Numbered from the stretch's first letter, positions 24,970-33,768 are shown. The stretch is 64,000 bases of DNA from Cupriavidus gilardii (GCF_013314895.1 NZ_JABTYE010000014.1:1-64000); one strand, 5' to 3'. Made by a program: numbers and translations. The notes: generated from the sequence alone by a model not told the origin.

Positions 24970-25410
24970 ATGTCGACCGAAATCGAACTCGGCGGGAATC
25001 GGTACTCGCTCGGCCGGATGAGCGCGATGCAGCAGTTCCACGTATCGCGCCGCATCGCGCCGATCATTCCGGCCCTGATCCCGGTGTTCGTGCGGTTCCG
25101 CGAAAGCGGGAAGGCACCGACCGAGGATCTGGAAGGGATGGCCGTGGCGCTGCAGCCGCTGGCCGACGGCCTGGCCGCCCTCAAGGACGAGGACGCCGAG
25201 TACGTCATCGGAGCGTGCCTGTCGGTCGTGCAGCGCAGGCAGCCGACCGGCTGGGCTCGGGTCTGGAATGGCGCGCTCATGTTCGATGACATGGACCTGG
25301 CGACCATCCTTCCCTTGGCGGTGCAGGTCATCACGGCCAACCTCGGGCCTTTTATTCAAGGCCTGCTTACCAGCCAGCAGAGCGGGCCGGAGGCGACACA
25401 AGCTGGCTGA
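24970..25410 (+). CDS. Tail assembly chaperone, zero-frame product
   Basis: 146 residues, MSTEIELGGNRYSLGRMSAM at the start, ending QQSGPEATQAG. It lies between the tube and tape-measure genes, where phages encode the two tail assembly chaperones. A second coding stretch continues in the -1 frame past its stop (see next entry) and lacks a proper start, so a -1 frameshift product is likely. It should bind the tape measure during tail assembly. Confidence 0.78.
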   Translation: MSTEIELGGNRYSLGRMSAMQQFHVSRRIAPIIPALIPVFVRFRESGKAPTEDLEGMAVALQPLADGLAALKDEDAEYVIGACLSVVQRRQPTGWARVWNGALMFDDMDLATILPLAVQVITANLGPFIQGLLTSQQSGPEATQAG

Positions 25411-25595
25411 GGACTCTCCCGGGCGGCGAGGATTGGCTTCTGGCGCCGGTTGCCGAGGGCTGGTGCAAGTACGAATCGCTGATCGACGGCACGCTGGGCC
25501 TGGAGGACGTCGCCCTGATGAACGACGCCATCGCGGTTCGGGGCGACAACCTCGCGGCTGCGCGCCGCATGCTGGAACAGAACAATGGCCGATAG
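25407..25595 (+). CDS. Tail chaperone -1 frame extension (DUF6889-like)
   Basis: Sixty-two residues read LRTLPGGEDWLLAPVAEGWC ... ESLIDGTLGLEDVALMNDAI, a pattern I associate with DUF6889, found downstream of tail chaperones. No ATG, GTG or TTG lies upstream of the conserved part in this frame. The -1 frame is open from 25290, so ribosomes would have to slip between 25290 and 25410. The coordinate given starts at an in-frame CTG for convenience. It overlaps the tape-measure start by 11 bp. Confidence 0.65.
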   Translation: MRTLPGGEDWLLAPVAEGWCKYESLIDGTLGLEDVALMNDAIAVRGDNLAAARRMLEQNNGR

Positions 25596-27501
25596 CGCTG
25601 TCATCCGAGAATTTTTGGTGGCTCTCGGGTTCAAGGTCGACGAGAAGGGGCTGAAGAACTTCAATGCCGGCGTCGAGCAGGCCACGAAGGGCGTCGTCCG
25701 CTTGGTTAGCACCATCCAGGGCGCTGCTCTGTCGATCGGCGCAGGCGTCTCGGCCTTCGCGTCGAAGCTGGAGGGCCTGTACTTCGTCTCCAAGCGGACC
25801 GGCGCCGCGGCGACGAGCCTCAAGGCGTTCGAGTACGCCGCGCGGAACCTCGGCGTCTCGTCCGAAGCGGCCTTTGGAACCGTCGAGAACCTGGCGAAGT
25901 TCTTGCGCAACAACCCCGCCGGCGAGGGGTATCTGGGCACGATCGGCGTCCAGACGCGCAACGCCAACGGCGAGCTGCGCGATACCGTTGACATCCTGGC
26001 CGACCTCGGCAAGGAGTTGGGGAAGAAGGACTTCTGGCTCGCCAACCAGTACGGCAGCATCCTCGGCATCGACGAGAACCTGCTGTTGGCGATGCGCGAT
26101 GGCGAGTTCGCCAAGTTCATGCAGCAGTACCGGGACATGTCCCGGAACAACGGCCTTGACAAGGCCACGAAGGACTCGCATGCCTTCATGATCGCTCTGC
26201 GCGATCTCGGCACGACGTTCGAGAACTTCGCCATCAAGGTCCAGGCGTCGCTGCTGGGCAAGGTCGGGCCACAACTGGAGCGGTTCAAGCGGTGGTTCGA
26301 CCAGAACTCGCCCTTGATCGCAGACCGGGTGGCCACTATCGCAAGCGCCGTGCTGCGCGCGGCCGAGGCCATGGGGCCGCCGCTGGCTTGGGTGATCGAC
26401 AAGTTTATCGAGCTCGACAAGGCAACCAACGGCTGGTCGACGCAGATCCTGCTGCTGATCGGCGCGTTTAAGGTGCTGGGCGGCTTCCAGATCATCTCCG
26501 GCATCTGGAAGATGGTCGCGGCCGTGCGAGCGCTCGGTGCTGCGAACGCAGCGGCCGCCGCTGCGGCCGCTGGTGGAGCTGCCGCTGGAGCGGGGGGCGC
26601 CGCTGCGGCCGCTGGTGGAGCTGCCGCTGGAGCGGGGGGCGCCGCGGGCGCTGGTGCGACGGCCGGCATTCTGTCGCGGTTCCTGCCGTGGCTGGCCAAG
26701 GCCGGTCGCGCTGCAGCGCTGCTGTTCTACAGCGGCGGCCTGAACAAGGGCGAGGAAGAAGAACTTGCCCGGCGCCGAGCGGCGGCTGGCCAAGAAGGCG
26801 GCAGCAGCGATCCCTCTCGTCGCCCGGGCACCCTCGCCGATACCCCATTCGGCAAGCTGATTGCGAGGGGCGAGGGCGATTACAACAGCGTCAATCGCGG
26901 CGCGAAGGGTGGCTACAAGGCAGGGACCGAAAACCTCGAGGGCATGACTGTCTCCGAGGTCATGCGGGCCCAGCAGGAAGGCCAGTTCAACGCTGCGGGC
27001 CGCTACCAGATCATCAAGACGACCCTGGCCGATGCGGTCAAGAAGCTGGGTCTCACCGGTACCGAGAAGTTCGATCGAGGCCTGCAAGACCGAATCTTCA
27101 GTGAGTACCTGGTCGGCACGAAGCGATCGGCCATCAAAGACTACCTGACCGGCGCCAGCGACAACATCGTGGCGGCCATGCAGGCCGCTGCCCGGGAATG
27201 GGCGAGCGTGGCCGATCCGACGACCGGCAAGAGCTTCTACGATGGCGTCGGCAACAACCGCGCGTCTATCTCGGTTGAGCAACTGGAGCAGGCGCTGCGC
27301 AATACCCGGGCAGCTATGACGGCGACGCCGACGGTGTACGCGCAACGCGCGCCAGGCGGCAACAGCGTGCAGCTCGAGCAGCGAACCGAGATCAACGTGT
27401 ACGGCGTCAACGATGCTGCTGCGGCAGGTCGAGAAGTTTCGCGCGAACAGGGCCGGCTTAACGGCGACCTGGTGCGCAATCTGCAAGGAGCAGTCTCGTA
27501 A
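25585..27501 (+). CDS. Tail tape measure protein with lysozyme-like domain
   Basis: 638 residues. The N-terminal ~250 (LVALGFKVDEKGLKNFNAGV, FVSKRTGAAATSLKAFEYAA) are tape-measure-like. A hydrophobic stretch lies near residue 290, then an Ala/Gly linker encoded by a 42-bp duplication. Residues about 415-560 (LIARGEGDYNSVNRGAKGGY, FNAAGRYQIIKTTLADAVKK) look like a muramidase-type domain, with the Glu in ARGEGDYN as candidate acid. It sets tail length and probably aids cell-wall passage. Confidence 0.83.
   Translation: MADSAVIREFLVALGFKVDEKGLKNFNAGVEQATKGVVRLVSTIQGAALSIGAGVSAFASKLEGLYFVSKRTGAAATSLKAFEYAARNLGVSSEAAFGTVENLAKFLRNNPAGEGYLGTIGVQTRNANGELRDTVDILADLGKELGKKDFWLANQYGSILGIDENLLLAMRDGEFAKFMQQYRDMSRNNGLDKATKDSHAFMIALRDLGTTFENFAIKVQASLLGKVGPQLERFKRWFDQNSPLIADRVATIASAVLRAAEAMGPPLAWVIDKFIELDKATNGWSTQILLLIGAFKVLGGFQIISGIWKMVAAVRALGAANAAAAAAAAGGAAAGAGGAAAAAGGAAAGAGGAAGAGATAGILSRFLPWLAKAGRAAALLFYSGGLNKGEEEELARRRAAAGQEGGSSDPSRRPGTLADTPFGKLIARGEGDYNSVNRGAKGGYKAGTENLEGMTVSEVMRAQQEGQFNAAGRYQIIKTTLADAVKKLGLTGTEKFDRGLQDRIFSEYLVGTKRSAIKDYLTGASDNIVAAMQAAAREWASVADPTTGKSFYDGVGNNRASISVEQLEQALRNTRAAMTATPTVYAQRAPGGNSVQLEQRTEINVYGVNDAAAAGREVSREQGRLNGDLVRNLQGAVS
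26556..26644 (+). repeat. 42-bp direct duplication in the tape-measure gene
   Basis: GGTGGAGCTGCCGCTGGAGC recurs 42 bp later (26572 and 26614) with identical flanks. It encodes two copies of a 14-residue Gly/Ala unit between the tail-length part and the lysozyme-like domain. The period keeps the frame, so copy number could change without breaking the protein. Confidence 0.9.
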
Positions 27502-28085
27502 TGCTGGACATCATCTCCTTCCTGTCGCCAAAGATGATCGGCGACATCCGGGTGCCGGTCACGATCGAGGAAGCCTACCAAGACGACCTCCAGATCACCG
27601 AGCACCCGGTGGAGAAGGGGGCGGAGATCACGGATCACGCCTTCAAACGGCAGCCTGAGGTCGTGATCAAGTGCGGCTGGAGCAATTCGGACCTGATGGC
27701 GCTGGCTGGCACGCTGGAGGCGATTTTCCTCGGTGGCAGCCTGCCGACTGCTGACTACATCAGCACGGTCTACTCCCAGCTTCTTGCCCTGCAAGAGCTT
27801 CGGGAGCCGTTCGACGTCGTGACGTCGCTGCGCAAGTACGACAGCATGCTGTTCAAGTCGCTGTCGGTGCTGAAGGACCAGAAGACCGGAGCGGCGCTAT
27901 CGGTCACGGCGACACTGAAGCAGCTACGCATCGTCAATACGCAGGCGACCACGTTGCCGCCTCGGGATAACCAGGCAGACCCGGCCGCCACCGCTGAGAC
28001 GCAGAACACCGGCGTCAAGGCGGCTGCGCCGGCAACACCTGCGCCGGGCGGGTCTGTACCGCCGGTGCAGTGGGGCAATCCATGA
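27501..28085 (+). CDS. Baseplate protein
   Basis: 194 residues, MLDIISFLSPKMIGDIRVPV at the start, with VTIEEAYQDDLQITEHPVEK and AFKRQPEVVIKCGWSNSDLM. This type follows the tape measure in DUF3383-class myophages and is a baseplate hub or distal tail component. The C-terminal ~45 residues are a Pro/Ala-rich tail. Start ATG overlaps the tape-measure stop by one base. Confidence 0.68.
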   Translation: MLDIISFLSPKMIGDIRVPVTIEEAYQDDLQITEHPVEKGAEITDHAFKRQPEVVIKCGWSNSDLMALAGTLEAIFLGGSLPTADYISTVYSQLLALQELREPFDVVTSLRKYDSMLFKSLSVLKDQKTGAALSVTATLKQLRIVNTQATTLPPRDNQADPAATAETQNTGVKAAAPATPAPGGSVPPVQWGNP

Positions 28086-28396
28086 ACTACTTTGAGATCC
28101 CGCTTTCGCCGGAGCCGCAGCGGTTCACGATCACGCTCAGTGGCGTGGATTACCGGCTGACGGTGCAGTATCGCAAGGCGGGCGGCGCGGGTTGGATTCT
28201 CGACATCGCGGATGCCAACAACGCTCCGCTGGTCACCGGCATCCCACTGGTGACCGGCATTGACCTGCTTGGTCAGTACCGGCACCTTGGGTTCGCCGGC
28301 CGGCTATGGGTTCAGGGCGCTGACGACCCGGACAACGTGCCGACGTATGAGGATCTTGGGATCGGGTCGCATCTCTTCTGGGTGACGGACGAATGA
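28082..28396 (+). CDS. Baseplate plug-type protein
   Basis: 104 residues from ATG 28082. MNYFEIPLSPEPQRFTITLS and YRLTVQYRKAGGAGWILDIA, then GIPLVTGIDLLGQYRHLGF, is the usual pattern of the phage baseplate plug family. It overlaps neighbours by 4 bp on both sides, as expected in the tail operon. Confidence 0.8.
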   Translation: MNYFEIPLSPEPQRFTITLSGVDYRLTVQYRKAGGAGWILDIADANNAPLVTGIPLVTGIDLLGQYRHLGFAGRLWVQGADDPDNVPTYEDLGIGSHLFWVTDE

Positions 28397-29367
28397 GCAC
28401 GCCGCAATTCGGCCGCAAGGTCTCGCTGATCATCGGACAGGACAGCGGCGCCGCGCTCGACCTGTCGGAGCTGCGCTTTCGCTTCGACGTCCGCCGCGGC
28501 GACCTGCAGACGCCGAACTCGGCTCGCATCCGCGTCTACAACGTATCGCAGCAGACAGCCCAGCGAGTCGAGCGGGAGTTTTCCCGAGTAGTGCTGCAGG
28601 CTGGCTATCAGGGTAACTACGGGATCATCTTCGATGGCACCGTCAAGCAGGTGCGGCGAGGCCGGGAAAGCCAGACCGACACCTATCTGGATATCACTGC
28701 GGCGGATGGCGACTCGGCCTACAACTTCGCCGTGGTCAACACGACGCTGGCTGCTGGTTCGACGCCAGCGGATCATGTTGCTGCGGCCTGCACCGCCATG
28801 AACCCGTACGGGGTGACACAGGGCTATCTGCCGGAGCTCCCGAAGAACCCGCTGCCGCGCGGGAAGGTCATGTTCGGCATGGCGCGGGACTTCATGCGGT
28901 GGACGGCGAAGACGACGCAGACTGTGTGGAGCATCCAGGATGGCAAGGTCATCCTGGTCCCAGAGACGGCCTACATGCCAGGGGAAATCCCGGTGATCAC
29001 GTCGGAGACCGGGATGGTCGGCCTGCCCGAGCAGACCCAGAACGGCATCACGATCAAGATGCTGCTGAACCCCAGCGTCAAGATCGGGCGTCTGATCCAG
29101 ATCGACAATGCCAGCGTCCAGCGATACGAGTACAGCCTGTCCGTCAGCCAGCAGGCGCAGAACCAGCGGATCGAAGAACAGGCGAAGCTACAGGACGACG
29201 GGTACTACTACGTCATGATCGCGGAGCACTACGGCGACACTCGAGGGAACGACTTCTACACGGAGGTGATCTGCCTGGCGGCGGATGTGACCGTCTTGCC
29301 GGACAGCTTCAAGGACCGTGCGACGGTGCCGCCGGAGAATGTCGCCGTCATCAAGAAGTACGGCTAG
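28393..29367 (+). CDS. Baseplate hub protein
   Basis: 324 residues. SELRFRFDVRRGDLQTPNSA, RIRVYNVSQQTAQRVEREF and YGIIFDGTVKQVRRGRESQT, with a later NGITIKMLLNPSVKIGRLIQ, fit the gp27/protein-D-like hub family that holds the spike. Its stop codon shares bases with the stop of the antisense secreted-protein gene. Confidence 0.78.
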   Translation: MSTPQFGRKVSLIIGQDSGAALDLSELRFRFDVRRGDLQTPNSARIRVYNVSQQTAQRVEREFSRVVLQAGYQGNYGIIFDGTVKQVRRGRESQTDTYLDITAADGDSAYNFAVVNTTLAAGSTPADHVAAACTAMNPYGVTQGYLPELPKNPLPRGKVMFGMARDFMRWTAKTTQTVWSIQDGKVILVPETAYMPGEIPVITSETGMVGLPEQTQNGITIKMLLNPSVKIGRLIQIDNASVQRYEYSLSVSQQAQNQRIEEQAKLQDDGYYYVMIAEHYGDTRGNDFYTEVICLAADVTVLPDSFKDRATVPPENVAVIKKYG

Positions 29368-29729
29368 CGCCCGTACGTCGGGAGGGCCTTGATGGTCATG
29401 GTCCTGCCGTCCCTCTGGACGTCGGCCTTTGCAAGAACGGACAGCGGCATGGAGTTTGGCGGGAGGTTGGGCACGATGATGAGCGCCTGACCGTCAATGG
29501 TTTGTCCCCAGCATCCAACGTCCCATACGCCGCGGTAGGAAGCGTACGCGCGCATGTCCTTGGCATTGACCAAGGGCAGGTCGCACTTCTTCTTCAGGTA
29601 CAGGACCGTCGGGAACGGGTTGTCGACCGTCTCGCCAACTTTCATCCCGTTGAAGGGATAGACCAGAGCGTCCTCCGCGTACGCGGCGGAGGTGGCTGCC
29701 AGGGCTGCGATTAGTACCAGCTTCTTCAT
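29364..29729 (-). CDS. Secreted protein gene inserted antisense in the baseplate operon (moron)
   Basis: 121 residues with a clear signal peptide, MKKLVLIAALAATSAAYA, cut before EDALVYPFNG. The mature part has three Cys (KKKCDLPL, WDVGCWGQ and related), VGETVDNPFPTVLYLKKK, and a C-terminal TMTIKALPTYGR. No family is recognised. It lies backwards between hub and spike genes, fitting a lysogenic-conversion moron made from its own promoter, which I cannot pinpoint because its upstream DNA is coding on the other strand. Confidence 0.72.
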   Translation of the reverse strand: MKKLVLIAALAATSAAYAEDALVYPFNGMKVGETVDNPFPTVLYLKKKCDLPLVNAKDMRAYASYRGVWDVGCWGQTIDGQALIIVPNLPPNSMPLSVLAKADVQRDGRTMTIKALPTYGR

Positions 29730-29739
29730 AGCGAACACC

Positions 29740-30465
29740 ATGGATAGACGAGAGCGGGTTGACGATCCCGAGGTTGCGCTTCGGGAGGCGTTCGACGGAC
29801 TGCGCGCGGGCATTTGGACGGCGCTGCCGGGGATTATCCAGTCGTTCGATGCCGTCGCTCTGACGTGCGAGGTCCAGCCGACGATCAAGATCCCGGTGCG
29901 CAAGCTCGACGGCACGATCGAAAGCGTAGCGCTGCCTCTGCTGGTCGATTGCCCGGTGCAGTTTCCGTCTGGCGGGAATTGTACGTTGACTTTCCCGGTC
30001 AAGCCGGGCGACGAATGCCTGGTTGTGTTCGCCAGCCGTTGTATCGACGCATGGTGGCAATCGGGCGGCGTCCAGGAGCAGGCCGAGATTCGGATGCACG
30101 ACCTATCGGACGGTTTCGTGTTCCTGGGCTTCCGGTCGAAGCCGCGGGCGCTGCAAGGCGTGAGCACTACAGCGGCTCAACTGCGAACCGACGATGGCAG
30201 TGCTTTTGTCGAAGTGAATGGCGCCACCCATGCGATCAACATCAAGACGACGGCGCCGGTGAACGTCACCTCCAGCGCTTCGGCGCGCGTGACCGCTCCG
30301 AGCATCAGTCTCGGCGCGTCGGGGCAATCTCTGTTGTCCTTCGTGACTTCCGCATTTCAATCCCTGTTCAACCAGCACACGCACAACGAAACCGGCAGCG
30401 TGACCGGAGCCCCGAATCAGCAGATGGGGGACACTCACCTGACGAGCACGGTAAAGGGCGGATGA
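29740..30465 (+). CDS. Gp138-like membrane-puncturing spike protein
   Basis: 241 residues from ATG 29740. LRAGIWTALPGIIQSFDAVA, CEVQPTIKIPVRKLDG and CPVQFPSGGNCTLTFPVKPG are the OB-fold part of Gp138-type spikes. The C-terminal NGATHAINIKTTAPVNVTSS onward is beta-helical, ending NQQMGDTHLTSTVKGG. It pierces the outer membrane at sheath contraction. The start lies 10 bp from the antisense gene start. Confidence 0.85.
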   Translation: MDRRERVDDPEVALREAFDGLRAGIWTALPGIIQSFDAVALTCEVQPTIKIPVRKLDGTIESVALPLLVDCPVQFPSGGNCTLTFPVKPGDECLVVFASRCIDAWWQSGGVQEQAEIRMHDLSDGFVFLGFRSKPRALQGVSTTAAQLRTDDGSAFVEVNGATHAINIKTTAPVNVTSSASARVTAPSISLGASGQSLLSFVTSAFQSLFNQHTHNETGSVTGAPNQQMGDTHLTSTVKGG

Positions 30466-30466
30466 C

Positions 30467-30820
30467 ATGCGGTATCGCAAATTGGACGCCGACGGCGATT
30501 ACGTCTTCGACGGGGGGCAGGCCGACTTCTACAAGGACAGCCCGGACGCCGTAGGCCAAGCGGTGATGACGCGACTGCGGCTGCTTCGTGGCGAGTGGTT
30601 TCTCGACACGACCGAGGGCACGCCGTGGGCAACTGAGGTGCTCGGCAAATACACCGCCGCTTCCTATGACGCCGCGATTCGGCAACGGATCCTCGGGACG
30701 CAAGGGGTGCGGGAGTTGGCCGACTACTCAAGCTCGTTTGACGCCGAGACACGGCACCTGAGCGTGTCAGCAACGATCAACACCATCTACGGCACCACCA
30801 CGGTGCAGGCGACGCTGTAA
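30467..30820 (+). CDS. Baseplate wedge protein, gp25/W-like
   Basis: 117 residues. AVMTRLRLLRGEWFLDTTEG followed by TPWATEVLGKY and a C-terminal beta part (FDAETRHLSVSATINTIYGT) is the usual pattern of gp25-like wedge proteins upstream of gpJ. Its stop overlaps the baseplate J start by one base. Confidence 0.8.
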   Translation: MRYRKLDADGDYVFDGGQADFYKDSPDAVGQAVMTRLRLLRGEWFLDTTEGTPWATEVLGKYTAASYDAAIRQRILGTQGVRELADYSSSFDAETRHLSVSATINTIYGTTTVQATL

Positions 30821-32001
30821 TGGCAATCACGACGACCGCACCGACCATCGACGCGAACGGCATCACGGCGCCGACCTATGCCGAAGTGCTGGAATACCTG
30901 AAGGATCAGTACCGGGCCATCTATGGGCCCGACGTGTACCTGGAGGCCGATAGCCAGGATGGCCAGCTGTTGGGGGTATTCGCCAAGGCGATCAGCGACG
31001 CCAACTCGGTGGCGATTGCCATCTACAACTCGTTCAGCCCGGCGACGGCGCAGGGTGCTGCCCTGTCGAACAACGTCAAGATCAACGGGATCGCCCGTAA
31101 AGCGCCGTCGTTCTCGACTGCCGATCTGCTGATCGTGGGACAGGCAGGCACGACGATCACCAACGGCATCGCCAAGGATGCGGACGGCAACCAGTGGGCA
31201 TTGCCTGCAAGCGTCGTCATCCCTCCATCTGGCGAGATCACGGTTACGGCGACCTGCACCACCATTGGCGCAGTGTCGGCGGCCGCCGGGGCGATCAACC
31301 AGATCGGCACGCCGACGCGCGGCTGGCAGACGGTGACGAACCCAGCGCCGGCTGCCGAGGGGGCTCCCGTCGAGTCGGATGCAGCGCTGCGCCAGCGGCA
31401 AACCGTTTCGACGGCGCTGCCGTCTCGGACTGTGCTGGACGGAATCATCGGCGCGGTGGCCAACATTCCGGCGGTTACCCGCCTGGTCGCCTACGAGAAC
31501 GACACCAGCGCCACGGACACCAACGGCATCCCGTCGCATTCGATCTCGCTGGTGGTTGAGGGAGGCGACGCCACGGCGATCGCCAATGCCATCGCGGTCA
31601 AGAAGACGCCAGGCTCAGGCACCTACGGCACGACGGCGATCCCGGTCACGGATGTCTACGGGCGTCCGATCACAATCAAGTTCTTCCGGCCGACTGATGC
31701 GCCGATCACGGTCACGGTGAGCCTGAAGGCGTTGCCCGGGTATTCCAGCCAGACCGGCGCGGCAATCCAGAAGGCGGTGTCCGACTACATCAACTCAGTG
31801 CGGATCGGAGGCGGCACGTCGGGCAGTGTGGAGTGGGGCGACGCCATCACCGCGGCAAACGGTGTTGGTGGAGGCATGACCTTCAAGCTGACCGGACTGA
31901 CGATGACCGGCCCGCGTGGCGACGGCAACCCCGATGTGGCGCTTCTGTTCAACGAGGCGGCGTCCTGCACGCCGGCCAGCGTGACTCTGAACGTGACCTG
32001 A
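30820..32001 (+). CDS. Baseplate J-like protein
   Basis: 393 residues. EVLEYLKDQYRAIYGPDVYL, DSQDGQLLGVFAKAISDANS, VESDAALRQRQTVSTALPSR and YENDTSATDTNGIPSHSISL are standard landmarks of the baseplate J (gp6-like wedge) family. It is complete, and it helps trigger contraction when tail fibres bind. Confidence 0.9.
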   Translation: MAITTTAPTIDANGITAPTYAEVLEYLKDQYRAIYGPDVYLEADSQDGQLLGVFAKAISDANSVAIAIYNSFSPATAQGAALSNNVKINGIARKAPSFSTADLLIVGQAGTTITNGIAKDADGNQWALPASVVIPPSGEITVTATCTTIGAVSAAAGAINQIGTPTRGWQTVTNPAPAAEGAPVESDAALRQRQTVSTALPSRTVLDGIIGAVANIPAVTRLVAYENDTSATDTNGIPSHSISLVVEGGDATAIANAIAVKKTPGSGTYGTTAIPVTDVYGRPITIKFFRPTDAPITVTVSLKALPGYSSQTGAAIQKAVSDYINSVRIGGGTSGSVEWGDAITAANGVGGGMTFKLTGLTMTGPRGDGNPDVALLFNEAASCTPASVTLNVT

Positions 32002-32002
32002 C

Positions 32003-32662
32003 ATGGCGCAGCTGACTGACTACACGGGGCTCATCACGTCGGAGCACAACCATCGGCCGAAGTTCATGGCGGTGGTCACGGCTCTAGCGCAACCGATGGT
32101 CGACCTGATGAACGTGCTCGGGAGCATGCCGAACAAGTTCGATCTTGACCAAGCGGTTGGCGTGCAGCTCGATGCGATCGGGCTATGGGTTGGCATCTCG
32201 CGGCACGTCAGCGTGCCGCTGACCGACGTCTACTTCTCTTTCGACATCGACGGGCTCGGCTTCGACCAGGGCGCGTGGAAAGGGCCATTTGATCCGGACA
32301 ACGGCCTGACGGACCTCGACGACGACACGTACCGGCTCGTGATCCGCGCCAAGATCGGCGCGAACCATTGGGACGGGACGATGGAGTCGACTGTTGCCAT
32401 CCTGAACACCATCTTCAACGGTGACACGCACGTCTTCATCCAAGACAACCAGAACATGACGATGACGATCGGTGTGTCTGGCCGGCCGCCGTCTGCAGTT
32501 TTTCTGGCGCTGCTCGCCGGTGGCTACATCCCGCTCAAGCCAGAGGGCGTGCGCGTCGACCTCGTAATCGTGTCAACCACCGACGGGCCGCTGTTCGGCT
32601 TCGACGTCCAGAACGATCTGATTTCAGGCTTCGATACCGGAGTCTGGGGAAAACCACTGTAG
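32003..32662 (+). CDS. Tail protein, DUF2612/gpI-like
   Basis: 219 residues. KFMAVVTALAQPMVDLMNVL, KFDLDQAVGVQLDAIGLWVG and DTYRLVIRAKIGANHWDGTM match DUF2612, the phage baseplate outer-wedge (gpI-like) group. A repeat of FDIDGLGFDQGAWKGPFDP and GFDVQNDLISGFDTGVWGKP at the two ends may be a duplicated beta unit. It attaches the tail fibre. Confidence 0.82.
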   Translation: MAQLTDYTGLITSEHNHRPKFMAVVTALAQPMVDLMNVLGSMPNKFDLDQAVGVQLDAIGLWVGISRHVSVPLTDVYFSFDIDGLGFDQGAWKGPFDPDNGLTDLDDDTYRLVIRAKIGANHWDGTMESTVAILNTIFNGDTHVFIQDNQNMTMTIGVSGRPPSAVFLALLAGGYIPLKPEGVRVDLVIVSTTDGPLFGFDVQNDLISGFDTGVWGKPL

Positions 32663-32671
32663 GAACCATCA

Positions 32672-33577
32672 ATGGCAACGAGCGACTTTCTTCCTTTCGC
32701 AACCGGCGCTGCCGCGAACGTCATGTCACAGGCGGATTGGGCTGCGCTGGCGCAGCGCTTGTCCGGATTCCAGTCTGGCGTCGCGCAGTCAGCCCAACTG
32801 AACAAAGCTTGGCGTCAGTCGAGCATCATGGCCGCAGTGCTTGCGCAGTTTATCGTCGACCAGTCCGGGCAGGATGCTATCGATGACGGCACCACTGACA
32901 CGCTTCTGGCGAATCTTAAGGAAGCTACCGCCGGTCGCCTTCTCAACGTTCAGCGTTTCACCTCGAGTGGCACGTACACGCCCACACCTGGCACGACATC
33001 GATAGTCGTAGAGTTGGTTGGGGGGGGGGGAGGTGGTGGTGGGTCGTCGACGTGTAGCGCGACGCAAGCAAGTGCTGGACAGGGCGGCGGTGCGGGCGCA
33101 TATGCAAAGGCAAGATTGACCAGCGGCTTTGCCGGTGCGTCAGTCACCATCGGCGCTGCCGGCGCAGCGGGTACGGCGGCAAATTCCGGCGGAAACGGGG
33201 GCACAACGAGTTTCGGTGCGCTGGCCACCGCCCCGGGCGGAAACGGTGGAAAGAGCGGCGCAGCCGTAACGCCGCCAGCAATTGCGCAGAGTTCCACTGC
33301 GGGCAGCAATCCTCCGACGGGTACCCTGATCGCCGGATATGCCGGCCAACCGGGGACAAGCGGTGTCCTGTTCGGAACGGGGACGAATGGCCTCTCCGGA
33401 TATGGCGCCGCATCGCCCTTTGGGTCCGGTGGCGTCGGCGTATTCGGGCAAGGGTCCGGCACTGCGGGGTCCGGATTTGGAACGGGTGGCTCCGGCGGTT
33501 ACACCGTCAACTCGGGTGCTGGTTCAGCCGGCGGTGCCGGCACGGCCGGCATCGCGATCGTCTGGGAGTACGCATAA
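32672..33577 (+). CDS. Glycine-rich tail fibre/receptor-binding protein
   Basis: 301 residues. The N-terminal ~100 (MATSDFLPFATGAAANVMSQ, WRQSSIMAAVLAQFIVDQ) attach to the baseplate, as in many phage fibres. Then FTSSGTYTPTPGTTSIVVEL leads into a long Gly/Ala/Ser-rich distal domain ending GIAIVWEYA, like receptor-binding tips of polyglycine sandwich type. A run of 11 G at 33020-33030 encodes the first glycines and is prone to slippage. Confidence 0.82.
   Translation: MATSDFLPFATGAAANVMSQADWAALAQRLSGFQSGVAQSAQLNKAWRQSSIMAAVLAQFIVDQSGQDAIDDGTTDTLLANLKEATAGRLLNVQRFTSSGTYTPTPGTTSIVVELVGGGGGGGGSSTCSATQASAGQGGGAGAYAKARLTSGFAGASVTIGAAGAAGTAANSGGNGGTTSFGALATAPGGNGGKSGAAVTPPAIAQSSTAGSNPPTGTLIAGYAGQPGTSGVLFGTGTNGLSGYGAASPFGSGGVGVFGQGSGTAGSGFGTGGSGGYTVNSGAGSAGGAGTAGIAIVWEYA
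33020..33030 (+). repeat. Homopolymer run of 11 G in the tail fibre gene
   Basis: Eleven consecutive G encode part of the first glycine stretch of the distal fibre domain, directly followed by more G-rich triplets. A one-base slip would cut the fibre at about one third of its length. In the sequence as given the frame is intact. Confidence 0.95.
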
Positions 33578-33768
33578 TGGCCAACTACGCGGTGATAAGA
33601 GATGGGGTCGTTGAGAATATCGTCGTGATCGACGACCCGAACGCTTGGACGCCCCCGGACGGTACAACGATTGTCCACGTGGAGGACGGTACGTTTTTCG
33701 ATATCGGCTATCTCTACGTAGACGGTCAATTCGTGCCGCCCGAGGGGCCCACCGAGGATACGGTCTAA
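33577..33768 (+). CDS. Small tail fibre-associated protein
   Basis: 63 residues, MANYAVIRDGVVENIVVIDD, then YLYVDGQFVPPEG. This is a short version of the head domain of phage tail fibre assembly/accessory proteins. It overlaps the fibre stop by one base, so it is expressed with it. A chaperone role is inferred. Confidence 0.65.
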   Translation: MANYAVIRDGVVENIVVIDDPNAWTPPDGTTIVHVEDGTFFDIGYLYVDGQFVPPEGPTEDTV

